Made by a program: the position numbers and the translations under genes. This document shows positions 43,780-54,530 of a stretch of DNA of 64,000 bases, piece by piece. Under the pieces are notes generated by a model. It was not told the origin of the DNA. It ran no database searches and saw only the letters and a list, made by a program, of their open reading frames with translations. The stretch's first letter is position 1. The number at the start of each line of letters is the position of its first letter. Source of the stretch: Adiantum capillus-veneris (taxonomy: Eukaryota > Streptophyta > Polypodiopsida > Polypodiales > Pteridaceae). The stretch covers positions 104,107,087-104,171,086 of the forward strand of contig CM043966.1 of the NCBI GenBank assembly GCA_014529385.2, written 5' to 3'.

Positions 43780-43801
43780 TCAATCTTTTTCCTCCCTCTT
43801 C
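43780..43801 (-). promoter_or_regulatory. Candidate polypurine tract of Gypsy-D
   Basis: Minus strand GAAGAGGGAGGAAAAAGATT followed two bases later by TGTTAACG. Confidence 0.5.
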
Positions 43802-43817
43802 AAACATTGCGCTTAAT

Positions 43818-43845
43818 TACTTAGTACTTAGTACTTAGTACTTAG
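43818..43845. repeat. (TACTTAG)4 minisatellite
   Basis: Four perfect 7-bp units beside the candidate polypurine tract. Confidence 0.95.
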
Positions 43846-44079
43846 TGCCCTTCCACCCCTCCTAGATGGCATACTCCGGGATGACTCTATGCATGGGTGG
43901 AAAAATCGTGTCTATGCATAGCCCTAGTTGGCTCTACCATGATATGAGATCAATGCAGTTCAAATCAATATGCTGTGCAAGAGCTGGGTCTTGAGTAATT
44001 AACTCAAGGGTTTTCGATGTCGAGGTTTGCTGTTGATGTCTTCCAAAGAGCAAGTCTTGTAGCTTGTGTGCTCTCTAAC

Positions 44080-44964
44080 TAATTGTAGCATTAGGATGCT
44101 TTAGCACACTAATTGCTTGAGCTGCTGGTAGCACTTTTGACTGTTGTCGAGCTTTTTCTCGCCATTGGTAGCTTGGTCGGTTTGGTGCTGCAAGGGGTTG
44201 TGGAGTCTGTTGAGACTTAACTCTCCATTGCTTGATTGGTTTCGCAGTTTGTGGAGAAGATAAGTGATTCTTCCAAACCATTTCCATGTGAAGTTCCTTG
44301 CTCGGAGATGCCCATCTCTGTGTTTTAACCCTTTAAACCTTCTTTTGTTTTGTCGGTGAAGTTTAGGCACCTAGATTTGAATCGGTTTATCCTTAAGATG
44401 TGATTTTGGTACCCAAATTTGCCCGACTCCTTGCATGCTACATGTAGCATTTGATTGTCGAGGGGATGGAGAAGATTGACTACTTCATGGTTTGGTCTGC
44501 TTATTGCTTCTTTTCCATTCCTCCTTGCTTGGTGCAATTGGAACAATGAGTTGCCCTCATTTAGGTGATAGCTTAAGCTGATTTGTATCCCATTCTGGTA
44601 CTGTTTTGTATGTTCGCATCCAGGGAGTGTCAAGAATCATCGTCTCATTCATGTGTTCATCTGGCAAGCAGACAAACTCATGAGGATATGAACATCCATG
44701 TACTATTACGTTCAAGTTGGCTACTCTCAATGTTGGAGTTGGGTTCTTGTTGCATCCTTTGATTGTCGCTATTCCGGTCGCGTCGTCAATGCTTGACTTG
44801 TTGCCTTCTTGCACTACATTTACTCTAGCTCCTACATCGGCCAAATCATTGGTGCTATGATTGTTGAAATGTACTTTGATGTGCAGGTCCATTTCATCTA
44901 ACCAGTCATCATCTGTTGAAATTGTGTCTTTAGGTAATTCCCATTTTTTATCATCTATTTCCAA
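44080..44964 (-). pseudogene. Gypsy-D protease-like ORF downstream of integrase, with WVPK repeats
   Basis: Minus strand from 44964: MDLHIKVHFNNHSTNDLADV, where LADVGARVNVV matches a retropepsin active-site loop (D-V-G-A for D-S/T-G-A), and about 60 residues later MILDTPWM matches the distal I-L-G-x-P-W motif. After a stop near 44557 shifted frames read QIWVPKS, then VPKL, and a basic Gln/Asn-rich tail to 44075. W(V/I)PK repeats also occur in the plus-strand ORF at 6.0-6.4 kb. A protease normally precedes RT; here it follows integrase and would form the 3' ORF of the element. Confidence 0.6.
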
Positions 44965-45057
44965 AGTGTTGATGGGAATCGATATCTGTTGATTCTTGAG
45001 AGCAGCCTTCCACTTGAGTACCCAAAGCCAAGCTTTCTCTTGGGCTTCCTCAATAAC

Positions 45058-45432
45058 CTACTGTTGTTTGATCTTTCTTTGCCTGGCTGCATGCATTCTC
45101 TCTAGAAATTCATTGGTTAGTGGTAGATTGTATTTCTTTAAATGACATCCACTAATCCAATTAGCCATTGGTTTACCATCTAGGGTGGAAAATTTTACTG
45201 CTCCACTTGGAGATACATCTTCAATGATAAATGGTCCATTTCCCTTTTTCTTAAACTTGGGAATGTGTTGCTTAAGGGAATAGATTAAAACTAAGTCCGC
45301 GTTTTTGAAGATTTTTGTGATTAAGTGGGAATCAAAAACCTGTTTTTGTTTTTGCTTTTGTGCATAGATATGAGCTATAGTAGTTAGCCTTTGCTCGTCT
45401 AGCTTTTCCAAATCTTCGAGTCTTTCTAACAA
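45058..45432 (-). pseudogene. Gypsy-D integrase C-terminal domain
   Basis: Open 124 codons: ERLEDLEKLDEQRLTTIAHI, ADLVLIYSLKQHIPKFKKKG, NGPFIIEDVSPSGAVKFSTL, NWISGCHLKKYN. The GPF/Y-type module and HLKKY ending are typical for gypsy integrase. It is separated from the core by Copia-3. Confidence 0.85.
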
Positions 45433-45462
45433 TTCATGTCCAGTCTACTCAAGATTTTGTGC

Positions 45463-45655
45463 TGTTGGGGTTAAGGCCTATGTGCCTTGACCGGTCGCCC
45501 AGGTCATGGGCGCCCGCCCACTGTTACCCTATACTTATAGTGAGTATACTCTATAGGGGTAGCTACCACTTCACAGTCTCCCCACCCATATCTGTGTGTC
45601 GTGTGTCTCCTTCTCTCTCTCACTCTTCGTCTGTGGTGCTCCTCGATCCCCTTCA
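45463..45655 (+). repeat. Copia-3 5' LTR
   Basis: 193 bp TGTTGGGGTTAAGGCC to CCCCTTCA. Confidence 0.97.
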
Positions 45656-45657
45656 AT

Positions 45658-45669
45658 TGGTATTAGAGC
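45658..45669 (+). promoter_or_regulatory. Copia-3 primer-binding site
   Basis: TGGTATTAGAGC, one mismatch to the iMet-type site, two bases after the LTR. Confidence 0.9.
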
Positions 45670-46936
45670 TATGGTGACCGCGGAGAGCACGACGGCTTTG
45701 AGAGCTTCGAGGCGATAGCTCGCTCGCTCTCGACGGTAGAGAGATTAAGAAAGCTTGGAAGATTTGTGAGAATGCAATGGGAGCTTGTGAGCTCAGTTGA
45801 GAGTGATGTATGCTCTTGTGGAAGCTCAGAAAGGAGTGTGGAAGATTGTGTGTAAGGTGCTGCCTTAAAACAGTGTGCGTAGCAGCACAGTTTTCAGATT
45901 CGTTTTTCTCCTTGTAGAATGCAGATCTGAGAATTCTGTTTTGTCAGCCCATCCATTTCGACGTGGTCTACAACTTTGCAAAAGAAACTTTTTGCAAACT
46001 CGTCACCGTTTTGCTGATATTCAGCTCAGACTGACTGTATACAGAAATTCCAGATTTTTTGTTGTCGCATTGTGTGCGAGTTTGATGCACTTTTGGAAGC
46101 ACGGGAGATGCTTGAAGTTGAGTGCATAAATTCTAAGCTGAAGATGCAATTGCAGCTTGTGTTAAGCTTGTGGTTTGAGGGTTTTTTGGTAGACTTGGGC
46201 AACGAAGTACGGAAGCGTTTACACACCACCGAAGCGGTCTCTTGAAAGAAGCAGTTTTTTGGAGCACACATGTGGAGCTTCTTTCACTGGTTTTCACAAA
46301 GATACTTTGGCAGTGATTTTGTGCTTGGATTCATGGTCTTTGCGGATGGTTTGCATATGGTTATGGCGCATGGTTGATGCCCATTATACATGCATTTTGA
46401 CGAGCACTTTCAAGTGCCGGTGAGCTCTCTTGAGAGCATTGTTTTCGCATTGATCAAGTTTCCGGATTGCAAATCTTTTGGCGTTTGCTTATGCGCGGTC
46501 ACTCCATTGATGTATGTTGAGTGTAGTTTGATACGCATTGATTGATCATTGTATTGAGCTTGCAGGACAATGGTTATTTTGTGTTGATAGCCATTGTACG
46601 TCGAAACTCTGGCGAAATTTTCCCAGGAGTTTTATGCATATCATTTATGGGATCTAGGTAGAGATTGCAGGTTGCACTCAGCATTTGCATGCGGTGTTCT
46701 CTGCAGGTGGGAGATTTGTGCGTGTGTATGCATCGATACCGCACAGTGTGGGCTTGGTGATTAGCTCACAGATTGCAGTGTGATACTAGAGCATGCGAGG
46801 CTTGTATTGACATTGCAGGAGCTCTATTTTGGATTGTGTCTCACAGGTTTTACATTGTGTTTCTGGACATATTTGTAGACAGTTTCTAGGTGTTGTTGGT
46901 GAGGTGGTTTTGCTATCTAGCTTGCTACTTGTGCTC
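45670..46936 (+). other. Copia-3 leader without long ORF
   Basis: About 1.27 kb between PBS and the gag ATG. No domain seen in any frame. Confidence 0.5.
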
Positions 46937-47893
46937 ATGGCAGAGACAGGTGATCGATCAGATTGTGACCTCTCACAGATGCACGTGTTTGATGGGTCAG
47001 ACTTTGCGGCATGGAGAGAGTGTATGCTTGATGCGTTGACACAATGAGGGTTGCATCGACCATTGAGTGGTGATGCAGGTAGACCTTCAAACATGTCTGA
47101 CGATCAGTGGCAGGAGCTAGAGGAGATGGCACTATCTACGCTCTCTTTGCACCTTGCGAAATCTGTATATGCTCTTGTTATGTATGAGACTACTTTGAGA
47201 GCACTTTGGCGCAGATTACATGATATGTATGATAGATCTGAGTCATCACGGACTCGTGTGAGACATGTACATTCACGAGCACACCGAGAGGTGACATGTT
47301 GGTATTGTGGTCATTCTAGACACGTTAGACGGCGTTGTTTTCGTCGTATGCAACATCGTAGGAGACATGGCAGTCTCAGAGATGTATGTAGTGATGCCAT
47401 GGACTCGGTTGCTTTGACAGTTGAGGCACATGTAGTGCCGGAGTATACTAGTGACGGGGATGTCACTTTTACCTCGAGCTATGCACGAGATGCTATACAT
47501 GTGGATAGTACACTCCCTTCACAGTGGTTGCTAGACGTAGATGCTATGTTTCATGTCACGCCGCATCGTGCATGGTTTTGTAGCTATTCCAGCGGGATGC
47601 TTGGCAGTGTACGTTTGACCGATGGATCGGTGCATGCGATAGCATGTGTAGGAGATGTGAGACTGTCATTACCAAGTGGTGCATCTTACTTGTTATGACA
47701 TGTGCGCTATGTACCAGATTTGACAGTGAGTTTGATCTCGATTGGTCAGCTTAGAGATTGTGGATGTCAGATTTTGCTACGAGAGCAAGATTTTGTGATG
47801 CATTTGGGTTCGTTAGTGATTGCGAGAGGTGCCAGGAGTGGTACAGGTTACCCATTGCATGTGGATCACGCGAGAGTCTCTGTGATCATGTAG
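46937..47893 (+). pseudogene. Copia-3 gag-protease
   Basis: ATG 46937 (MAETGDRSDC), FDGSDFAAWRECMLDALTQ, TGA at 47045-47047, then LHLAKSVYALVMYETTLRAL, WRRLHDMYDRSE. Most of the gag between this and the zinc knuckle CWYCGHSRHVRRRC is missing. The protease site reads WLLDVDAMFHVTP (D-V-D-A, so no active DSG), with VRYVPDLTVSLISIGQLRDC after a TGA at 47696-47698. One frame throughout, two stops. The product could at most be a short Gag. Confidence 0.85.
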
Positions 47894-48055
47894 CCAGGTA
47901 GAGAGCGAGAGAGCAGGCGAGTCTCTTTTGCTTGTGGGTTGTAGGATGCTTTGCATGGAGTGCAGAGCAGTGACCTTGTTGTGCAGGTTGCGTCTACGGA
48001 TGCACAAGTAGAGTGGGATAGCTCTAGTGAGTCACAATAGGATGAGTCATCAGAG

Positions 48056-48526
48056 GTGATGACACAGATGACTCACATGGATGCTGAGATGTCGGCTATT
48101 GTGGAGTCATTTCTTGATATGCTTATGCCAAAGCTTGATGTAGATTCAGGACAGATGGATACTCTTGGTACACATGTAATATGTGGTGGGCACAAGGAGT
48201 CACTCCAGAGCTCGGAGTCAGAGTGCCATGGTCTCTATGATAGGGGACAGGATTACCATGAGTTGAGTTCTGAGTTGGAGGATGCAGAGGTTGCCAGGGT
48301 TTCATCAACATTCGGTGTCCTCATGTACGAGATGCTGATCTTGAGGCCCGACATAGTAGCTGCGGTGGGAGCATTTGCAGCAGGGTTGATTAGTTGTTCG
48401 ATGACTGATCTCGTCATAGAGCATAGGAGAGGTTTGCAGGTATTGGACCGATACTTGCAGGAGTGCATGAGCTCTTGTAGACTCTTTGCAGAGCTTGGAG
48501 CTAGCTCTGTGTGGCTTCCGCATTGA
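48056..48526 (+). pseudogene. Copia-3 RT/RNase H connection remnant
   Basis: 156 open codons. VSSTFGVLMYEMLILRPDIV and AAVGAFAAGLI correspond to the copia YRSAVGSLMY...RPDIAYAVG block between RT and RNase H. HRRGLQVLDRYLQ matches the KAVKRVLRYL helix. The acidic first half matches the RT tail poorly. No catalytic motif remains. Confidence 0.65.
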
Positions 48527-48664
48527 GATGTTTGTCTATCAATAGAGCCGGATGCATTAGCTCATCGAGAGTCAGTGGGCATAGGTTGAGAGAATATCTC
48601 ACCTTCTATTAGTTGTACACTAGTAGATCTTGCTTAAAGGCACATTGGCCTTTAAGTGGGAGGT

Positions 48665-48857
48665 TGTTGGGGTTAAGGCCTATGTGCCTTGACCGGTCGC
48701 CCAGGTCATGGGCGCCCGCCCACTGTTACCCTATACTTATAGTGAGTATACTGTATAGGGGTAGCTGCCACTTCACAGTCTCCCCATCCATATCTGTGTG
48801 TCGTGTGTCTCCTTCTCTCACTCACTCTTCGTTTGTGGTGCTCCCCGATCCCCTTCA
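48665..48857 (+). repeat. Copia-3 3' LTR
   Basis: 193 bp, six differences from the 5' LTR. Polypurine tract 48654-48664. Confidence 0.97.
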
Positions 48858-48862
48858 TGTGC

Positions 48863-49681
48863 TACCCTTAATGTCGGCAATAGAAATTCTAGCTATTGGC
48901 AGTATGACATCAAGACCATAAACAACGTTAAAGGGTGTACCATTTAAAGTTGTTTTGAATGAAACTCGATAAGCCCATAGAGCAGCATGGAGATTCATTT
49001 CCCAGTCTGTCCTTCCTGAACTAACCACTTTAGTCAGCACCGAGCTAAGAATTTTATTTGTATGCTTAGCTTGTCCATTTGCTTGTGGGTGATAGGGATC
49101 TGATTTGTTATGGATGACCATAAACTCATTAAGAAAATGCTCTATTACCTTGTTGAGGAAATGAGTTTCCTGATCACTGACAATCTCTATTGGCAGTCCA
49201 TATCTCGTGAATACATACTTATATAAGAATGCAGCAGTGGTTCTCTCATCATTCTTTTGAGTTGCTTTAGCCTCAGTCCACTTGGTCAAATAGTCTGTAG
49301 CTACAATGAATAATGAGCTTGGGTTCTATAAGCCGGTGGTTGTATTGGTCCAACAAAATCTACACCCCATTTTGCGAAAGCTCTAGCCCCCATCATTGGT
49401 CTTAAGGGCATGCTATCTACTCATGTTGGCATTTTTGCTCGTTGGCAAGGATCACACCTTCGAACATATTCTTTGACATTTGCAAAAAGTGTTGGCCACC
49501 ATATGCATGCCATCAAGATTGCTCTTGCGGTGGTCTCACTAGAAAAGTGACCTCTAGCTAATCCAGCATGTGGGTGTTCTATACACTCGTTTTCATTTGC
49601 ACAAAGACGCAAATGTTGATCTTTTACCTCTCCGATACAATTGGTTGCCAATAAGAGCATAGTCTCTTGCTTCAATTTCAA
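48863..49681 (-). pseudogene. Gypsy-D integrase zinc finger and core
   Basis: From 49681: HAGLARGHFSSETTARAIL, WWPTLFANVKEYVRRCDPCQ (HHCC), a degraded link near 49300-49420, then TKWTEAKATQKNDERTTAAF, IEIVSDQETHFLNKV (second D; the usual DRG is DQE), PYHPQANGQAKHTNKIL (catalytic Glu region reads QAKHTN, so E is replaced by K), ALWAYRVSFKTTLNGTPFNV. The frame runs into Copia-3 at ADIKG. Confidence 0.88.
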
Positions 49682-49833
49682 TTGCTCTGTTTACTCATAT
49701 CCTCAGGAAATGTTCGGCTTGATAAGTAAGTAACCAGATAATTACTCCACTTAGGAACAAGTGACATTTCAAACAATGTTACATGAGGTATGGGTGTCTA
49801 TTTTTGACATTGAGGGCAATCTTTTACAAAATA

Positions 49834-50867
49834 TTAAACATCTCTCCTCATAGATGATTGCTCGATTAATCCGATTGTGATAGAAAGTGGTATTTGTGAA
49901 TCCACTTGAGCTATTGTCATTAATGACACAATGTTTTCCGACCATCTAGGTATCATTTCTACGGAGAACAAATAGGCATCTGGTAGATCATCGTCTACCC
50001 CTTTAGGTGATTCTCCTAAAACAATCCTTGACAAATGATTTGCTCATTGATGTGTATTGCCTTTTTTTACAACCATAGTGAAATCAAATTCGAGGAGAAT
50101 GATGAGCCATCTCACTATTCTCCCTGTGTTGCATATCTTGTTAACCAAATACAATAAGGCTTGGTGGTCCACAAAGAACACAAACTTGTTGGCTAATAGG
50201 TAATGCCTATACTTTTTAACGGCATAGATCATTCCTAGTCCTTCTCTCTTGGTGGTGGTGTATTCTTTTCTGCCATGTTCAATTGTCGACTAGCATAAGA
50301 AATAGGAAAGTCAATTTTCCTGTCTCTTGGTTGAGCTAGTATACAACCGATAGCAAAATTAGAAACATCTACATGTATGTGGAATACCTTATCCCAATCT
50401 AGTGCTTTTAATATTGGAGCTGAGGATGAGAGCTTTCTTAAGCTTCATGAAGGTTTCTTCACACACCTCCGTCCATTCAAAGTGCGTAATCAAGCTATAC
50501 ATGGGTTTTGCAATTATAGCGTACATGTAGATGAACCTTCGGTAATATCCACAATGTCCCATGAAGGCTTGTACCCCCTTTACTATTGTTGGTCTAGGAA
50601 AATCAGCAATGACATGAATCTTCTTAATATCAGTACCCATGCCATTTTTAGACACTATATGTCCAAGAATTTTTCCTTGTCTACCCATGATGTGCAATTT
50701 TCAAGATTTAAACAAATCCTATAAAGTCTACATTTTTTGAATACCTTTTTAAAGTGTTCAAAATGATCATCCTGGATTGATGAATGGGAACTGATCAAAA
50801 TCTCTTTGTTTTCCATTTCATTTTTCAATTTTCCCAGATTCTTCAAGATTAGCCCCGTTATCCCCAC
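49834..50867 (-). pseudogene. Gypsy-D RT thumb and RNase H; RT palm missing
   Basis: From about 50867: FEHFKKVFKKCRLYRICLNL, GKILGHIVSKNGMGTDIKKI, FPRPTIVKGVQAFMGHCGYY (RT thumb), ITHFEWTEVCEETFMKLKKA (connection), then RNase H YAVKKYRHYLLANKFVFFVD with FVDHQALLYLVNK, RIVRWLIILLEFDF, and ANHLSRIVLGESPKG after a stop near 50044. The RT fingers and palm (LDLxSGYxQI and FxDD) that should precede are absent; gag-side sequence ending LLKLRPYLWNDL lies directly upstream. Confidence 0.85.
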
Positions 50868-50882
50868 CTTCTCTAGGGTTTT

Positions 50883-52112
50883 CTATAAATCATTCCATAA
50901 GTATGGTCTGAGTTTTAACAGCTCTCGCAAGGTAAGAGTGTATTGGATGGGTGTAGACATGATTGAATGAATGTTATCTACTTCTAGGGTTTGTTCAGCT
51001 CTTTTCACTTGAGTTGTCTTACACACGATGGATTCATCTTCATTATCTCCCAAGTAAGAAGGTAATGTTTTCAAGGTCAATGGTTTCAACATTCTTGAAG
51101 CTTCCGATCCGCAATCCCCATACAAGGATTGTACCTCCATATTCATATCAGTAGGTAGGCTATCCAACTAAACATCCTCTATAGGAGCTGACTTTAGAGT
51201 TAGGCTCCCATCATTAATCTCTCTTACTTTTTCCCATAAGTATCCTGGCCAGTCTTCCTCTACAAATGGAATTCCATCTAACGCATCTTCGTTGTCAGGC
51301 ACTATAAGCTCTGGTTCGTTTGTTTCACGGTAGGGTTCTACCACCACATCAGATTTTTCTTTCGTTTCTTTTACTACAAGCTTCTCAGATTTTGCAATAC
51401 TTTCAAGCTTCGGTTTTTGTTTTTCCAACATTTCTTGCGTGATTCTTATCAAATTTTGATAAGCTTCCAGCTTAGCTGCTTCCATGTCTGGAGATGGATA
51501 ATTTTTCCATTTGTTTTCCATGTTTTGGACTGCTTTAATTCCACCTTGGTAGGCTTCCAAGGTGTCATTAATAGGCTCAAAGATTTTATCAACCAAAATG
51601 GATCCTCCAGATTTTACGGTTGTTTCCTTGAATTCACTGCCAGTTTCTTTCAGCTTGTCCTGGACTAGCTTCTTTGCTTTGTCCTCGATTTCAACCCGTG
51701 GTTTTTGTTTTCTCATTTCATATCTTTTGCTTCTGCTCCTTTTGATTCTTTGAGAAGAAAATTTTGTATTTTCCGAATCATCGGAGGAGTTGTGTTTCTT
51801 TTTCTTTGCCTGGGCTCTAGTGATTACCTTGATTGGAACAATCGGTTCACTCTCTGATGAGCTACCAGGCATCACTTGGACTCTGCTTACTACGGTTTTA
51901 CCCTTGTTCAAAGGATTTTTAGGACAATCTTCCAGAAAGTGTCCTCCCTTTTTGCAACATTGTATGAAATATTCTTCAATTGGTTTGAGGTTTTTGTCAG
52001 GCTCTGGACATTCGTTTTTCCAATGGTCATCATCACCACACTTATGATAGTTTCCTGTTCTAGGCTTCATCATGGATCTTCCCATGGGAGGTCTGACACC
52101 TTGATCTTTCAT
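50883..52112 (-). pseudogene. Gypsy-D gag C-terminal region with zinc knuckles
   Basis: From 52112: a degenerate zinc knuckle (YHKCGDDDHWKNECP, first Cys missing) and a second CCKKGGHFLEDC. A long Lys/Glu/Ser-rich hydrophilic stretch with basic clusters (RAQAKKKKHNSS, RIKRSRSKRYEMRKQKPR) follows, then EDWPGYLWEKVREI. After a stop at 51168-51170 it continues SYLGDNEDESIV and YTLTLRELLKLRPYLWNDL. The last motif usually sits just before the protease/RT of this gypsy type. Confidence 0.75.
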
Positions 52113-52133
52113 TGGTGGTGGATGTGGATTATA

Positions 52134-53045
52134 TCAATCTCCTTCTACCATTACTGTAGATGGACTAGACTCTACATAGGGTGTAACAAGCACTAATGCT
52201 TGTTCATATATGACTCCTTCAGAGTGCATGTACTTTACAGGCACTGCATTATATCCTAGATACAGAGGTTTTTGTCCCAACATAGGTTGAGGTCTTTCCA
52301 TACCCATTGGTGATCTTTGAGCTTGGGCCATATTAGGCTGATATCTTTACATGGGTTGTCCTTGTGGTCTCATGGGCACGTATTGAACATTCCCATCATA
52401 CTTTGGTATGAAGTAGCAGTCATGGGTCTCATGGTTGGTCCATTTACCCTCGATTGCACACCATTTTTGTGGCCTAATTGGTTGTCCCTGTGGAGGTATT
52501 CCTTGTCCTGGTCCTCTCATAGGTGCTTTTTGCATGTTGTTCATCATGTCGTTCATCCTTTTTAGCATATCTTCTATGGCTGAGAGTGGTGCCGCAGTAG
52601 CTGTTCCCACTTGTGTTGGTTTAGTGGATGCTTTTTTCTCGCTTTGGTTATCCTTAGGGACATCTTCTTCGTTGAAAATCTCACAATTGTATCCTAGGTC
52701 AATAGCATCTGGCACACACGCTTCTAGGGTTGTATGCTTTTTACTATAGAGGATAGCATGAAGTTCTTTGTTTAGCAATCCCTCCAAAAACAAAGATGCA
52801 AGAAGTTCTTCTCCAGGTATCTCCATCTCTGGGCATCTAGCAATGTATTGTTTCATTCGAGTTGCACAATCCCTAACAGACTCACCATGTTTCTGTTTAA
52901 AGCTGTAGATTTGAGGTACCGTATTATGTTTGATCCCCGTTTTGGAACAAGCAGCTACAAATCCTTGAGCTAATGTGTTCAAGTCCATGATTGACCTTGG
53001 TGGAATGTTTTGGAACCATGTCAATGCTTTTCCTTCTAATGTCAT
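52134..53045 (-). pseudogene. Gypsy-D gag capsid region
   Basis: MTLEGKALTWFQNIPPRSIM, GFVAACSKTGIKHNTVPQIY, SFKQKHGESVRDCATRMKQY and EELLASLFLEGLLNKELHAI are the classic Retrotrans_gag helices. A WCAIEGKWTNHETHDC motif near 52430 is a further zinc-knuckle-like element, degenerate at one Cys. One stop near 52347 splits off the Pro-rich 52134-52331 part. Confidence 0.88.
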
Positions 53046-53246
53046 TCCAAACCCCTCAAACTGAGCATGGAAATCGAATTACACTCTACTCTTAGCACTT
53101 GCTTAAATCTTGCTAAGTGGTCGTATGGATCCCTTGATCCACTGTATTTTTTGACCCATTTTTGAAATCATCTGGTCTGACGCATCTCTTTGGTTCAACT
53201 CCAGGTCTTCTGGGAGTTGGTCCTGTTCTGAGTCCTTCAAACCAAT

Positions 53247-54080
53247 CTATTGGAAATAGTGACTCATGTAGCCCAGACTGGCCTTAGTGTCACCCGGTTT
53301 TCTACATGATGAGGTGGTTTCTGGTTTCTTCACATTACTCTCAAATGATCTGTCACGATGTTCATCCATGGAAATTGTTTCTTGTCCTTGCCCCAATATC
53401 CAATCCCGTATGGAATACCCTTGGTATTTGGCTTGCTCTACCTCCTGAGGAGTCATCATAACAAAGTTGTTGTTATAGCAATTCCTATACAAGTAGGTTG
53501 TACGTATGCTGATCCCTTATCTTTGATCTTGAAGATATAGATGATCTTCATGGCCGTTAATTGTCCTGGTTTGGCATGAGAATTCCACAGAATATATCTT
53601 ATGTTTCTATCTTCCCAACAATAGACTTCGATCCGAAGATTATCCGTACTAAGCCATTTCAAAGGCTTCAAGTCTACTTGATCATATCCCTCAAATTCTA
53701 AAGTTGGTGGTCCTTCTTTTGCTGACATATCTAGGATTATGGTGTTTACTTCTAACCCCCATTTGTCTATCATGTCAGGGTTTTCGACTTGTAAATACTC
53801 AATTTCTTTGATCCATGTATATTTTTTCTTGTTTGTTTGCCCTAACCTCTTCTTCGAACTCAATACCATGGTCATCAATGTGAATAGCATACTCCTCATT
53901 AGGGTCAAAGTAAACCTGGGCTCCATGATGGTTAGTCTTGTAAAAAGATAGTAGATGCTTATAGCACACCGTCGTTCCAGTTTCCGAGTGAGTCATGTAA
54001 GAAGACATTTCGAATGTTGAATCTGAAAAAGTGTCTGAGACTTCTTCAGGAACTGTGTGCAAGGAATTGCCTTGATTCAC
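53247..54080 (-). pseudogene. Gypsy-D N-terminal ORF(s), uncharacterised
   Basis: Three overlapping minus-strand open stretches: 54080-53799 (DTFSDSTFEMSSYMTHSETG, AQVYFDPNEEYAIHI), 53926-53456 (YTWIKEIEYLQVENPDMIDK, LKPLKWLSTDNLRIEVYCWE) and 53492-53247. They form one probable N-terminal domain of about 250 residues, broken twice. Not recognised. The aromatic and acidic style resembles the fragment at 2340-2640. Confidence 0.5.
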
Positions 54081-54530
54081 ACTTTCTTCGGTGGAGTATG
54101 CGCTGATTTCCTAGTACACGACCAGATCTAAGGTTCATATAGACTTATGAAGCCCTGTATAGTTACTCACCTTTGGATTGACTTGTCGTCAATTTCTACT
54201 TGATTCAATTGCAACTTTCTGTCAAGCCACTGATTCCTCGTGTGCACAAATTTGATCAAGTTAGCTATTCTTCTATAAATACAGTAGAGTTTTTGCTAAT
54301 CTCGTAATTGTTCTCTGTGTATAACTTCAAATCGAGCTATGAGAGTCAAAATTTGACTTTCAAATTCGACTTTAGCAAAAAATCAAAGGTTTGATCTACA
54401 ACCTGAAAACTAAGTGTACATGTATCAATTTTAATCCGATTAAACCCAAAATTTCCCTGTAGCTTTATATTATGTTGTTCTATCACTGTATAAGTTCAAA
54501 AGTCAAAATTGATGTCTCTGGATAGCAGAA
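54081..54530. other. Leader sequence without gene
   Basis: No long ORF. AT-rich, leading into palindrome array 2. Confidence 0.4.

Larger units (their letters stand above)
45463..48857 (+). mobile_element. Copia-3, non-autonomous copia with perfect TSD, nested in Gypsy-D integrase
   Basis: 3395 bp, plus strand. LTRs are 193 bp each (45463-45655, 48665-48857) with six differences, so about 3 percent divergence. PBS TGGTATTAGAGC at 45658; polypurine AAGTGGGAGGT before the 3' LTR. Flanked by a perfect 5-bp duplication TGTGC (45458-45462 and 48858-48862). It contains a shortened gag, zinc knuckle and protease remnant and a small RT/RNase H connection remnant. Integrase and RT catalytic domains are absent. 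It must depend on another copia for movement. Confidence 0.95.
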
